From DTLC01 sp964555645 (lineage in GTDB: Bacteria; Verrucomicrobiota; Verrucomicrobiia; Limisphaerales; DTLC01): a DNA stretch of 64,000 nucleotides. Shown piece by piece: positions 18,253 to 28,354 of the stretch (position 1 is its first letter; every line of letters starts with the position of its first letter). The position numbers and the translations under genes were made by a program. The notes beneath the pieces are model-generated. The model had not been told where the DNA came from and searched no databases. It saw nothing but the letters and a program-made list of their open reading frames with translations. The stretch is from contig CAZKTA010000003.1 in assembly GCA_964555645.1 (NCBI GenBank), forward strand, positions 1 through 64,000, in the 5' to 3' direction.

Positions 18253-18366
18253 CGGCTGATTGGCTGTATCCACAACCCAACAATGTCCACGCTGCTACCC
18301 AAATTCAACCTGAATCTAGTGCAGAGTTGGCTGCGTTAAACCACGACCTCGCAGCGACTTTCCTAG

Positions 18367-19260
18367 TCAAATGTATCGGGCAAGAATCGGCTCGAGCCGG
18401 CGCCTCGTCTGCGCCGGCCAAAATTTCTTATCTGTGAGAATTGCATTTTTCAAGGCATCATGACATGAACACCCGGGCACGCGCGGTATGCTTTCTATGG
18501 TTTGGAGTACGATTCGTTTGGCTGTCTGAGCGTTACGATGCAAATACTCGAGCACCATATCCACTGTCACATGCTCGGCATCTTCTTTCCATGAATCGTA
18601 ATCCGTGACCATGGCAAGTGTTGCATAGGCTATCTCAGCCTCACGCGCGCATTTTGCTTCCCCAAGGTTAGTCATGCCAATTACATCGTAACCGAGCTTG
18701 TGGTTTGTAAGCGACTCTGCACGCGTGCTGAAAGCCGGTCCTTCCATGCATACGTAAGTGCCGCCGTCGTGCACACGCACACCACAGGCACGTGCGCTCG
18801 CAAACAGTATCCGGCGTAACTCTTCGCAAACCGGATGCGCAAACGCTACATGCGCAACTATACCGTCCCCGAAAAAAGTGTGTTCGGCAGATTTCTTTGT
18901 CCGGTCCAAGAACTGGTCAACAACAACCACATCACACGGCTTGTATTTGGCCTGTAGTGACCCGACCGCACTCACGCTAATGATCCAGGCGACCCCAAGC
19001 TTTTTCATCGCCCAAATGTTGGCCCGGTGGTTAATCTCACTTGGCATAATCCGATGCCCACGCCCATGCCGCGCTAGAAAAACCACATCGCGCCCTCCAA
19101 GCTTTCCAACCAAAAATTCATCGGACGGCGATCCGAACGGGGTTTGCAGACCGACCCATTTTGGGTTCTGCAGACCTTCAATCTCATAAAGGCCCGTGCC
19201 ACCAATTATCCCAATGCGATGCACCAGAGTCGTGCCCAAGTTTCGTGTCCGTGATTTCAT
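18367..19260 (-). CDS. mtnP: S-methyl-5'-thioadenosine phosphorylase
   Basis: This 297-residue enzyme cleaves methylthioadenosine with phosphate for methionine salvage. Family blocks are GIIGGTGLYEIEG, FLARHGRGHRIMPSEINHRA, SAVGSLQ, VCMEGPAFSTRAES, and GMTNLGEAKCAREAE, which includes the substrate-binding region. Only this salvage step is present locally. The gene is 133 bases downstream of coaE and upstream of zwf. The SAVGSL loop and the GMTN segment fit MTA phosphorylase; the inosine-type relative cannot be fully excluded. Confidence 0.9.
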   Translation of the reverse strand: MKSRTRNLGTTLVHRIGIIGGTGLYEIEGLQNPKWVGLQTPFGSPSDEFLVGKLGGRDVVFLARHGRGHRIMPSEINHRANIWAMKKLGVAWIISVSAVGSLQAKYKPCDVVVVDQFLDRTKKSAEHTFFGDGIVAHVAFAHPVCEELRRILFASARACGVRVHDGGTYVCMEGPAFSTRAESLTNHKLGYDVIGMTNLGEAKCAREAEIAYATLAMVTDYDSWKEDAEHVTVDMVLEYLHRNAQTAKRIVLQTIESIPRVPGCSCHDALKNAILTDKKFWPAQTRRRLEPILARYI

Positions 19261-19393
19261 GGGAATAATTTTGATTTGTGTCTCCGTTGCGCCGGCCCCA
19301 ACTCAAACGATTGCGGCGGCCAGATCTTTTGTGGCACGAAAATAATCGGGACGCAATCCCCGCAAAAGCAACTTTTTCCACTGAAACAAAATC

Positions 19394-19978
19394 TTAACCA
19401 GTCGAAAAAATCAGATCCAGTTGCGCCGAAACAACATCGAGTTCGCCCTCTGTCCAAATGACGTAATCCGCGCGTGTCATTTTCTCCTCGATCGGAAGCT
19501 GTGCCTGGAGGCGTTGCTCGATCTGCGTGTCTGTCCAGCCGCGAGCGCGTAAGCGTGCATACTGCGTTTCAGCGGTACAAGCCACACATATCACCGCATC
19601 AAAATCAGCCTCGGCACAAATCTCATACAAAAGTGGCACAACAACAACTGCACGCTCACAACTCGCACGTTGCCAAACGGCAATCTGCTCACGCCACATA
19701 CGCCGAATGCGCGGATGCAAAATCTGCTCTAGCCGGCTACGCGCTTCCGAATCCGAAAAAACAATGTCGGCAAGCACTTGCCTGCGCAGCCGGCCTTCCG
19801 GACTAATCACACGCCTGCCAAATACGCCAGCGATTTCTTCAAGAGCAGGTTCGCCGGGTTCAACTAACCTGTGTGCAAACTCGTCTGCGTCTGCAACCGG
19901 AATTCCACGGCGCCGGAGCAGCTCAGCAACAGCCGATTTGCCCATTCCCATGCCGCCTGTCAGACTATAAACTTTCAT
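19394..19978 (-). CDS. coaE: Dephospho-CoA kinase
   Basis: This is the last step of coenzyme A synthesis, an ATP-dependent phosphorylation of the 3'-hydroxyl of dephospho-CoA. The 194-residue protein has a P-loop GGMGMGKSAV, DADEFAH, a HPRIR segment, VVVPLLYE, and a QLPIEEKMTRADYVI C-terminal block. All belong to the CoaE family. It is probably the first gene of the coaE-mtnP-zwf-pgl minus-strand run. Confidence 0.93.
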   Translation of the reverse strand: MKVYSLTGGMGMGKSAVAELLRRRGIPVADADEFAHRLVEPGEPALEEIAGVFGRRVISPEGRLRRQVLADIVFSDSEARSRLEQILHPRIRRMWREQIAVWQRASCERAVVVVPLLYEICAEADFDAVICVACTAETQYARLRARGWTDTQIEQRLQAQLPIEEKMTRADYVIWTEGELDVVSAQLDLIFSTG

Positions 19979-20068
19979 CGCCCAACTCAGCGGTGCTGCT
20001 AGGAACGGAACGAGGCGTTGCCTCCGCTCAAGCAGGCTGCACTAAAAAACAACTCGACGGATTCGTTT

Positions 20069-23000
20069 TTACTGTGCGGGCACAACCGCACGATAAAATC
20101 GGGTGTTATTCGTGAGCGAGCTAGGATCAATTACACGGAAGAACCCGTCCAGCGCGATATTGGTGGCAATGTTTTGCCATGTGGTCAGGTTCGTCGAAAC
20201 TTGCGTGACATACATTTGATTGGCTTGGCCCAAACCCTCGATATAGAACACACCGTCCGTGGTCCGGTTGATCGTCAAACGTGCACGCGCAGTGCCATCT
20301 GGCTCGACAACAATAGGCAACATAATATTGTCAATAAACGCTGCATCCATGCCTGCGCTTACATTTGCATCCTTTGTATAGCGCCATTCAAATGTATGCG
20401 TGCCGGCCGCCAATGGAAATTCGTGTGTGGCCCAACCTACTTCACCTGACCAGCGACCGGACAAAAGTCCGTCTATATAAAACTCCAGGAAATCAAAACC
20501 TGCTTCAGAGCTGACGCGGTAGTCAAATGAACCCATACCAGCACGCACTCTGGCTGTTAGTAGCAACGAGCTACTCTGGCCGTTTGTGATTAGCCCGGAC
20601 CGCGCAGCAAACTGTCCTGCTGCCACGTTGGTTGTTTGAATGACCCATGGCTTGGCGCCAGCGCTTGTCCAACTCAATCTCCCAAAGTCACCACTCTCAA
20701 AGCCATCGGTAAAGGCAACCCTTACAAACTGAGCATCAATGCTCAGGTCTTGATTCACAAGCAAGTTAAGTGGATTACTAAACAAGTGCACATCACCCCT
20801 CCACGAGTCAAACCTAAACCCCAATTCTGGCAGGGCTGTAATTGTTACGGTTGCATTTGATGGCACGTCTATCACCTGCGCCAATGTAATTCCCCCGAGC
20901 CTTACATCAACTGCCCCACCCAGCGTATTACCTACGGCCAAGCGATATATAGGCGATTCGGTGAACGACCAGCTCAGCCTGACAGTGCCACTGACACCAT
21001 CATACCCGTCAACAGCAATTTGGTACGTCTGATTGGACCGGACGGCATGCGTGACTCGGCTCCACCTCACGCCGCCGTAGGCATCGTCATTGGCACAGAC
21101 AAATGCAAGCGAACCGACACGATCGCCGGTGTAAACAGCCAGGACCGTGTCAAATGTGGAGTTACTCGTTGAAAGCGTCAAAACACCATCCGCCGGTGCA
21201 GTAAACGACCACCAGACAGATTTGCCGCCTGCATTACCCGCATGATTCGGTTCACCGATTTCCTTAGTAGCATTAACGTTCGTAACAGAAACGCTACCAC
21301 TACGATTCGTAAGAACAATCGCATTGGCGAACAGATCGTTTTGCGGGTTCAAAACTATAGAATAAACCTGTATTGTTACGTCTGGCGACGAGTTGCCAGC
21401 AAAGTCAAACGCACGAACCTGAATAATGTTAATACCCTCACGCAATACGGCTATTGCAGACCAATTCGTTGTGCCAGCAGCCGTGTACGGCAAATCACCG
21501 TTGACGCTGATTTTAACCTCTTGCAAACCGCTTACGTTGGGTGGCGGGTCCACAGCAGAACCAATTACGGTCACAACATTCCCAAACACAGAACTTCCAT
21601 TTACCGGACTAGTAACGAAGACCGCTGGAGCTACAATGTCAGGCTGTCCCCCAGGGGCGATGCGTGTTTGTATTGACCCAAGCATGTTCGTGCCATTGCT
21701 GGCCACCGCAATGCGATAGGTCTGGCCGGCCTGGGCATTAAAACTTAGATGCGCCTGTTTCTTTTGGCCCACATCGTTTACGGCCGCGACAGCCTGAAGA
21801 CCAGCCAACGTATTGCCTGTATAAACAGCCACAATTGTATCCACGCCGCTGCCTGTTGTGTCAACAAACACATTCGTGGTATTGGCTGGTGTGTAATCCC
21901 ACCACAATGAGCCTGCATTGGTAGTGACACCTGCATGGATGGGCTCGCCCGGTTCGCGAGACGCAAACCGGTTGTTTAACTGGTATGTTGCGCCGGCCGA
22001 AGGTACCTTGATTGAATTTGTGAAGTGGTCATTGGGCGGCGGCGGCACTATCACATACTCCAACAAGTTGGTCACAGGTATTTTTTCAGGCGCAGTCACG
22101 ACAAGAACCATTTGAATTGTGTAGTTTGTGAGGTTCGGCACCCTGAAAAGCGCACTGTAAATAGCATCGCTTGGAAATGCGTCCGGCGGCCGGCCGTCGT
22201 TCGCAAAAACAAGATTTGTAATGCCGACCACCGTTGCCGTGACCGTGGCGTTGACAACCGAGAATGGGTCCTTAACTTTTACAAAAATTGGCTGCTGAGA
22301 GCCAGCAAGCAAAAACGATTTGGTTGGCGGGTCAACTGTCACATAAAGCACCGGGCCCCTGCCCGCAATGGAAAGCGAGTTATATGCATTGAGCCTGCCA
22401 CCGGTTGTTGTTCGGCCCTGTAACGCGGGCGTGGGAACCGTTCCCAGAATAATCCGTGCGCGCAACTCTTCCAAATCTGCGCTTGGATATCTGCTCAATA
22501 TTAGGGCCGCTGTGCCACTGACATGTGGCGCTGCCATACTGGTGCCATCCCACAGATCGTACGAACTGTCCGAGTCAGCCGTAGAAGAATAGATCTCAAC
22601 CCCTGGCGCACCCAAATGAACAGTCTTAAGTCCGTAATTTGAAAAATCTGCCAGGCGGTCACGCCGGTCAATTGCAGCAACAGAAACGATGTTCTCTAAC
22701 GGATATGATGCAGGATACATGGGAAAAACATCATTATTGTTTTCCTCATTACCGGCAGCCGCCACGAACAGAACACCAGCAGCCCTTGCGCGGTCAATCG
22801 CCTCGTAAAGCGCGCGTGAATATCCGTACCCGCCCCAACTATTGTTCAGTATTTTTGCACCCTTGCTTACCGCGTAATCTATGCATTCAATCGCGTCACT
22901 ATATGTGCCGCCACCGGAAGCTCCCAAGAACTTGCACGCCATCAGCCGCACCTGCCACGCCACGCCTACATGCGGATAACCATTGTTTGCCGCTGCGCCG

Positions 23001-23806
23001 ATTGTACCGGCACAATGCGTGCCGTGACTATGATCATCAAGCGGATCACCGGACCCTGTAATCGCATTTATGCCAAACACATCGTCTATGTAACCATTGC
23101 CATCGTCGTCCAACCTGTTGTTAGGTATCTCGCCCGGGTTACGCCACATCTGAGCAGCCAGGTCCTGGTGCGTGTACCGAATGCCGGTGTCAATCACTGC
23201 CACAACCACGTTGGTGGACCCTGTCGTTATATCCCATGCGTTAGTTGCGGAAATGTCAACCCTTGGCACACCGCCAAACTGGCCAACGTTACGAAGCCCC
23301 CACAACAAGCCATTAACAAACGCCGAATCGTTTGGCTCCAAGGAAATTTCAGCTAAGTAGTCCGGCTCGACATATTCGAACAGGCCCGACTCCTCCAACA
23401 ACCGAATTCTGTGCAAGAGCCGATTGCGCTTTGCCTCATCTGCAGCCGCAACAGGTGGCAGAACACCGGGGACTTCATCGAGCACAACATGCCTGGAGTC
23501 CAACCTGGAACGGCGCATCACCTTGGATGCAAATTGTCTTTTCTGGTTTTCACTCAGCGAAACCTGAACGTTCTCCTTGAACTTGGCCAAGATTCGCGTT
23601 GGATGCGCTTTAGCGCGGCCAATTGTGACAAAGTTTGTTTGTCCGTTGGCGCCAACCTGTCCTCCGAAAGCCAAAGATTCAAAGAGCAGTGCCGCCGCAA
23701 AAACGAGCGCTTGGACGCCAAGTCGGACTCGCCGCCCAAATGGAAAAAGTAACCCGATACAGGTACCGTAAACGCGTTGCCGTGTCATTGTTCCTATATT
23801 TGGCAT
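20069..23806 (-). CDS. Large secreted subtilisin-like protease (S8) with C-terminal repeat domains
   Basis: A 1245-residue exported protease. A signal peptide lies around residues 28-49, followed by a propeptide (about 60-165) containing a FEYVEPDY-type end. The catalytic triad is Asp206 (VIDTGIRY), His261 (HGTHCAG) and Ser423 (GTSMAAPH). A DDDGNGYIDD loop at 233-242 looks like a calcium site. The C-terminal half holds two copies of a domain with EPxHAG, WW and DTVLAVYTG (about 595-700 and 825-925), separated by Ig-like segments, then an InlB-like repeat (GFRFDSW). The protein ends with the shared domain finishing in RFYRAVVPAQ. It is 101 bases downstream of three other secreted-protein genes and may process or accompany them. 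Confidence 0.9.
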   Translation of the reverse strand: MPNIGTMTRQRVYGTCIGLLFPFGRRVRLGVQALVFAAALLFESLAFGGQVGANGQTNFVTIGRAKAHPTRILAKFKENVQVSLSENQKRQFASKVMRRSRLDSRHVVLDEVPGVLPPVAAADEAKRNRLLHRIRLLEESGLFEYVEPDYLAEISLEPNDSAFVNGLLWGLRNVGQFGGVPRVDISATNAWDITTGSTNVVVAVIDTGIRYTHQDLAAQMWRNPGEIPNNRLDDDGNGYIDDVFGINAITGSGDPLDDHSHGTHCAGTIGAAANNGYPHVGVAWQVRLMACKFLGASGGGTYSDAIECIDYAVSKGAKILNNSWGGYGYSRALYEAIDRARAAGVLFVAAAGNEENNNDVFPMYPASYPLENIVSVAAIDRRDRLADFSNYGLKTVHLGAPGVEIYSSTADSDSSYDLWDGTSMAAPHVSGTAALILSRYPSADLEELRARIILGTVPTPALQGRTTTGGRLNAYNSLSIAGRGPVLYVTVDPPTKSFLLAGSQQPIFVKVKDPFSVVNATVTATVVGITNLVFANDGRPPDAFPSDAIYSALFRVPNLTNYTIQMVLVVTAPEKIPVTNLLEYVIVPPPPNDHFTNSIKVPSAGATYQLNNRFASREPGEPIHAGVTTNAGSLWWDYTPANTTNVFVDTTGSGVDTIVAVYTGNTLAGLQAVAAVNDVGQKKQAHLSFNAQAGQTYRIAVASNGTNMLGSIQTRIAPGGQPDIVAPAVFVTSPVNGSSVFGNVVTVIGSAVDPPPNVSGLQEVKISVNGDLPYTAAGTTNWSAIAVLREGINIIQVRAFDFAGNSSPDVTIQVYSIVLNPQNDLFANAIVLTNRSGSVSVTNVNATKEIGEPNHAGNAGGKSVWWSFTAPADGVLTLSTSNSTFDTVLAVYTGDRVGSLAFVCANDDAYGGVRWSRVTHAVRSNQTYQIAVDGYDGVSGTVRLSWSFTESPIYRLAVGNTLGGAVDVRLGGITLAQVIDVPSNATVTITALPELGFRFDSWRGDVHLFSNPLNLLVNQDLSIDAQFVRVAFTDGFESGDFGRLSWTSAGAKPWVIQTTNVAAGQFAARSGLITNGQSSSLLLTARVRAGMGSFDYRVSSEAGFDFLEFYIDGLLSGRWSGEVGWATHEFPLAAGTHTFEWRYTKDANVSAGMDAAFIDNIMLPIVVEPDGTARARLTINRTTDGVFYIEGLGQANQMYVTQVSTNLTTWQNIATNIALDGFFRVIDPSSLTNNTRFYRAVVPAQ

Positions 23807-23907
23807 AACACGCTAAAAAATCACAAAATCATCCGCAAAATGCATAATCTACTCTACTTTGCAGCCAATCTTTTTTGTGGCTGAACCATAAACCGGGGTA
23901 TGCACCG

Positions 23908-26850
23908 CTATGGAAGCTGCCTTACACGATAGAACTTCCGCGGCGCGCCTGTTGGTGCATTGGTATCCCAAACTGTAACCACTCGACTTGTCGGCATTTG
24001 GTTTGTATAGACCAGCAACGGTTGCCAGCCCGACAATGGCACATTCGTCGTGTACTCAACCTGATACGACGCAAATGGTTGAGCTTCCCATGAAATTGCC
24101 AATACGGGTTTGGGTGGCTGATTTGTCGCTGTGAGCGATGCGGTCAGACGCGGCGCCGGAGGATCAAACGGGTACGGATCGTAGTAGTTCGGGATGCCGT
24201 CACCGTCAGAATCCAAAATCCGGCTTGTGCGCAAGGCTCGATTAACCGCAATGGACACACCATTGCTAATAACGTAGGCTGAACTGCCCGGCCCAGCAAA
24301 GCTGCTTACCCACCGCAACCGACCATTAAATTGCCCGTCAAGGTATTCCTCAGGCTGCATCAAGCCTGGTGGGGTAAATCCAACTCTCGCAGCAGCGTAA
24401 TAAATTGTCAGGTTTGGCGCGATCTCAATCCATCGGGCATAATTTGCTCCCAAGCCGCTGATGTCCAACACATCTACATAAAGAGCGTTGCTAGTGTCCG
24501 TGCCAGCAAAATAAAATACCGGCTCCTGACTCTGAGACGTGAGCACCAACCGGCCCACTGCCGCGTTGCTGACATAACCTGCAGGCGTAGTGCCTCTGTT
24601 CACTCCAGCCCATTTGTGCTCGATCCAAACGCTTGGGTAGTTGGGCGCAAGGCTACTGATAGTTGTGCCAAGCAGGTCGCCGCCTTGAGGTTTAACAAGC
24701 AACCTGAAACCGTCGCCGCAAGTGATTGTGTTGGTATTAGGTGGATCGCCCCCAGCGTCAAATAAGAAATTGGTAACACTTATATCAAGCCGGCCGCCTA
24801 CTGATATCGTGCTCCTGCTCAACTTTAGCGTGTTGCCCTGCAGTAGCATGTCAAAACCGGAACTCAAACTGCCGCCCTCAATTTTCCCCGAACGCGTGTT
24901 CAGATTCAACGGCCCCTGCGCCTGGTTCAACCCGCTTATTTCAACGTAGTCTGCGTTAATGTCCTGGCCAAAGCTGTAAACGCTTCCACGATTAACAAAC
25001 GACAAATATGGAACCGAACGGTCCGCGCCAAAATACGCCGCGCTCGGCACCATGAGCGAACCTAAGTTGGTGAAAAACAACAGGTTGGGCGCTAATCCCG
25101 CATGCCAACTTTGCAGACCGTAATCCAACTCAAGACCGCCTTCGATCGTCATCGAACGACCTTCCACACGGAATATATTTGTCACGGTCATGTAATCGCG
25201 GATTACAACATTTGTACTCCGCGAGACGAAATTAAACACATACGCAGGCAAAATTGTGGGGCCAAGGTCACTTGCGTCCAGCAACAACGCGTGCAACTGG
25301 ATCGAAACCGCATTTGTAATAGGCGATAACACTTCCGGCGGGGTAGCATTCGTATCAATTGTATAGTTGGTGAGAACAATTGACGCGATATTACTCCAGT
25401 AACCGCTCCAGGCATAAACGGTGCCGAGAAATCGCACTGCTGCCTCGGGCGCAAGATTCTGAATCGTTAAAAGGCCATTTGTTGAATTAAGATCGTAACT
25501 CAAGTGTTCACTGTCGATTACAGCGCCGCTGCTACTTTCCAGATGCCGGGTTTGGATATTAATCAACCCCTCGGCCCGAATTTGTGTCTTTGTCAGGTTC
25601 AAAGTGTCCGCGATTATTGTGACTCGACCCGGAATGTTTGTTACTGCTCCCCCTGGCAACGACGGTGGTCGGGAAACCACATTGTCTATAGTTGCAGAGT
25701 AACCTGCATACGCACCTTCCACAGTTGCGTTCGTATAAGTTGGATCATACAAAAAGTTGCTCACCAAGGGAAAGTTCCCCGGCCGCCCTGTCAAATACTC
25801 CTGCGGTGCCGTCCTTTGCAGTAAGTAATTTGCCGGTCGACCCGTGAGTGGATTTTGTGTGTTAGCGAGAATACCTCGATTGGTTTCCGAAGCAAGCCTG
25901 TCAACAAAATAAATGGCGTGCTGATCAACTCCACCGGTTGCGTTAGTTGTGGTGGCAAAAATCCCGACCGAAACCGTTTGCATATAATTTGTTGGGAGTG
26001 AGCTCGGAGAAAAACGTATATCGGCAATTATGCTCGGGTTTGCTACCCCGACAAACACAGCTTGCTTAACTATATTTGTAGGTACAGCCACATTAGTGGT
26101 CGAGCCGTCCCGGTTGGTGACAGTAACGCTCATTATACCCACCGCGTTTGAGTAAAAACTACCAATAGCTGTGAAGGGGCCTACCCTTTCGTATCCACTA
26201 AAACCATCCGGGTACATAACGAAATGGTTAGGTGAGGTTGCTACAGCATTTGGACCAAAAACCTCATACAAGGCAGCGCTGTTAAAAATCATATTCGTCT
26301 GCCCCCAATACTCATCGTAGATAGCGATGTCTGGCTGAAAGTAGTTGGTATCATACGGACTACCCATGCCTTGAATCGGCACAACGCGCAACCTGCTGTA
26401 GGAAAGGTCAACGTTGGTGCCCACCAGTTCCATTCGTCCGTTTGCCCCGATCGACAGTAGCCCCCTGTTAACTATGTTCGTGGCCGAGATAAGCAGAAAA
26501 TTAGGATAATAAGACCCAAAAATGCTTGGCCCACTGATTATCGAGCCATTTGCTCGATTATGAAAATTTTCGGCCAAGTAACGTTGTCCTGTACCAGTGG
26601 GTGCATTATTGAACCTGAACCCTACGGTACAGTTCATTGTACCCGCATTTGTGAAGTTGCGGTTGTTTGACATCTCGAACGGCCATGGATAAGTGTCGAT
26701 GTACCAATAGCCACTATTAAGCACGCTGATTGCGTTAATTTGTGGCGGAGTGGTGATGGTGCCCGTAATGTTTGTGTATTGCAGTGGCGTGGCTTCAACC
26801 CACCACACCACGCTCAAACCAATCAACCCAATAGCGAATAATTGTCTCAT
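23908..26850 (-). CDS. Large uncharacterised exported protein with C-terminal calcium-binding and F-Y-R domains
   Basis: From ATG 26850 this is a 980-residue protein with a clear signal peptide (MRQLFAIGLIGLSVVWW). I do not recognise the body. It is rich in Asn, Thr, Tyr and Leu with repeated short beta-like segments, many containing TN pairs and words such as LNLN, consistent with a long beta-rich or beta-helical exoprotein. Near the C-terminus DSDGDGIPNYYDPYPFD matches a thrombospondin type-3 calcium-binding repeat. It is followed by the shared domain SYQVEYTTN...KFYRVRQLP. The GTG at 26883 would lengthen it by 11 residues and overlap the upstream gene. It is the third gene of a tight minus-strand group. 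Confidence 0.75.
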   Translation of the reverse strand: MRQLFAIGLIGLSVVWWVEATPLQYTNITGTITTPPQINAISVLNSGYWYIDTYPWPFEMSNNRNFTNAGTMNCTVGFRFNNAPTGTGQRYLAENFHNRANGSIISGPSIFGSYYPNFLLISATNIVNRGLLSIGANGRMELVGTNVDLSYSRLRVVPIQGMGSPYDTNYFQPDIAIYDEYWGQTNMIFNSAALYEVFGPNAVATSPNHFVMYPDGFSGYERVGPFTAIGSFYSNAVGIMSVTVTNRDGSTTNVAVPTNIVKQAVFVGVANPSIIADIRFSPSSLPTNYMQTVSVGIFATTTNATGGVDQHAIYFVDRLASETNRGILANTQNPLTGRPANYLLQRTAPQEYLTGRPGNFPLVSNFLYDPTYTNATVEGAYAGYSATIDNVVSRPPSLPGGAVTNIPGRVTIIADTLNLTKTQIRAEGLINIQTRHLESSSGAVIDSEHLSYDLNSTNGLLTIQNLAPEAAVRFLGTVYAWSGYWSNIASIVLTNYTIDTNATPPEVLSPITNAVSIQLHALLLDASDLGPTILPAYVFNFVSRSTNVVIRDYMTVTNIFRVEGRSMTIEGGLELDYGLQSWHAGLAPNLLFFTNLGSLMVPSAAYFGADRSVPYLSFVNRGSVYSFGQDINADYVEISGLNQAQGPLNLNTRSGKIEGGSLSSGFDMLLQGNTLKLSRSTISVGGRLDISVTNFLFDAGGDPPNTNTITCGDGFRLLVKPQGGDLLGTTISSLAPNYPSVWIEHKWAGVNRGTTPAGYVSNAAVGRLVLTSQSQEPVFYFAGTDTSNALYVDVLDISGLGANYARWIEIAPNLTIYYAAARVGFTPPGLMQPEEYLDGQFNGRLRWVSSFAGPGSSAYVISNGVSIAVNRALRTSRILDSDGDGIPNYYDPYPFDPPAPRLTASLTATNQPPKPVLAISWEAQPFASYQVEYTTNVPLSGWQPLLVYTNQMPTSRVVTVWDTNAPTGAPRKFYRVRQLP

Positions 26851-26872
26851 ACAGCCTTTCAGGGTTGTGTTT

Positions 26873-28354
26873 CTACCGACCACCCAAAATGAGTCGTTCT
26901 AGCATTTGTATCGAAGTACCACTGGGATAAACTACAGGCGGATTTGTGGAACCGTCAAATGAGCCCCAAACCCAATAAAAACCACCATAAGACGACGCCT
27001 CATCAAGGAAATACGGCCAAACGTTGTTAAACCATTCCGGGGTGACCTTGTTAAACGCTATCCAGATTGGGCCTTGAATCTGGCCTGGCCCAGACAAACT
27101 CCAAGGACCTGAGTTATTCAGTGCCGAATTGTTTTGATAACGTTCCGGCCCTGGCGACCGCATTAATACTACAGGTACGGGCCCTTGCGACTGCTCAAAC
27201 GCACCTGAAAAATAGAACTCCCAAGCCGCCAAATCCGCCGCACAAAAGATAATGTCCGGTTGAGTCAATACCCTCCTAATGGTCTGCGTCTTCACCATAC
27301 CGTTGGTTATGTAAGTGTCGGTGTATTGCTGTGTAATCGTGATAAAATTGCCGATTATGGATTCACGCGGCATGTATTGGAACACGATCTTGTCAACCCC
27401 TGGTCGTAAGGCGACGTTAACAAAATTCGTTTGGCCAATAACGTTGGTGGGATACACAGGCGTCCATGGGCTGCTTAACCCAGCTATGACATTCGTTGGC
27501 AACGTTTCGACGTTAATGTTGTTGTACCTGTAGATATACCGCAAGCCACCGACGTCATCTCTGGTAAGACCGATAAAAAACTCGCCTGGTTGCAAGTCTA
27601 CAACGCCCCATGGCGAAGCTGCAGAAGCAACCGCAGTAGGGCTAAAAGCCAACGGATCAACAACCAGTTCAATGGCGTCTGCGAGCATGGGGTTCCCAAT
27701 ATTGTCCACTATCGTATAGGTGTAAAGTGTCCCATTTACATACCGTGTCGGTGCCCAAGTAACAGGATCGAAATTGCGCATTATGACCATATAATTTGTC
27801 ACAGGTGGCTGTGAAGAAGTTGCCCGAGACCGAATTGTGAACACGAACCTCTCCGGGTTTGCCAAGCCGAGCGTTTCCAGCAGATACGCCAACACGTACG
27901 ATTTCAGGTCGCGCAACCGCAATGTAGAAGCCCGGTAATTGACGCGCTTTGTTTCCAGCGGGAACTCTGAAAGATCGGCGCTCATCTGCGAATAGGCTGG
28001 TAGCGCATTCAAGATAGCTACTGCCTCCATCACAGCTGCAGTGCCATGTGTCCCAAAGTACTCCAAAAATGACGGGTCAAACCCATAAGTCAAAGTCTTT
28101 ACATTAAATCGGAATTCCTCCCCAAGATTCAGTGGCCCGCCTACATCACCCGGGTTACCGCCTGCCTCTCCTGTCCCTCCAAGAACATCAAGCCCGCCTA
28201 TCTGATAACACAACTCGGGCGTCTGCCAAACTGCTCCTGCACTATCAACTGCATAAGGGCCAAGTAGGGAAAACCCCAACGCCGTCATCACGTTGGCGGC
28301 AAACGCCAGACCAAAAACTGTTCGTAGGAAAAATCTCCTCATAAGTGAACTCAT
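26873..28354 (-). CDS. Uncharacterised exported protein, middle gene of a secreted-protein operon
   Basis: A 493-residue protein with a signal peptide (RRFFLRTVFGLAFAANVMTA). No known domain is recognised. It contains a FDPSFLEYFGTHG segment followed by a helical part, then a beta-rich C-terminal half with IIFCAADLAAWEFYFSGAFE. It lacks the F-Y-R ending shared by its neighbours. Its ATG overlaps the stop of the upstream gene in an ATGA arrangement (28351-28354), which implies translational coupling. A second ATG four codons in (28342) is also possible. The next gene starts 22 bases after its stop. The three are probably made together and exported. Confidence 0.7.
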   Translation of the reverse strand: MSSLMRRFFLRTVFGLAFAANVMTALGFSLLGPYAVDSAGAVWQTPELCYQIGGLDVLGGTGEAGGNPGDVGGPLNLGEEFRFNVKTLTYGFDPSFLEYFGTHGTAAVMEAVAILNALPAYSQMSADLSEFPLETKRVNYRASTLRLRDLKSYVLAYLLETLGLANPERFVFTIRSRATSSQPPVTNYMVIMRNFDPVTWAPTRYVNGTLYTYTIVDNIGNPMLADAIELVVDPLAFSPTAVASAASPWGVVDLQPGEFFIGLTRDDVGGLRYIYRYNNINVETLPTNVIAGLSSPWTPVYPTNVIGQTNFVNVALRPGVDKIVFQYMPRESIIGNFITITQQYTDTYITNGMVKTQTIRRVLTQPDIIFCAADLAAWEFYFSGAFEQSQGPVPVVLMRSPGPERYQNNSALNNSGPWSLSGPGQIQGPIWIAFNKVTPEWFNNVWPYFLDEASSYGGFYWVWGSFDGSTNPPVVYPSGTSIQMLERLILGGR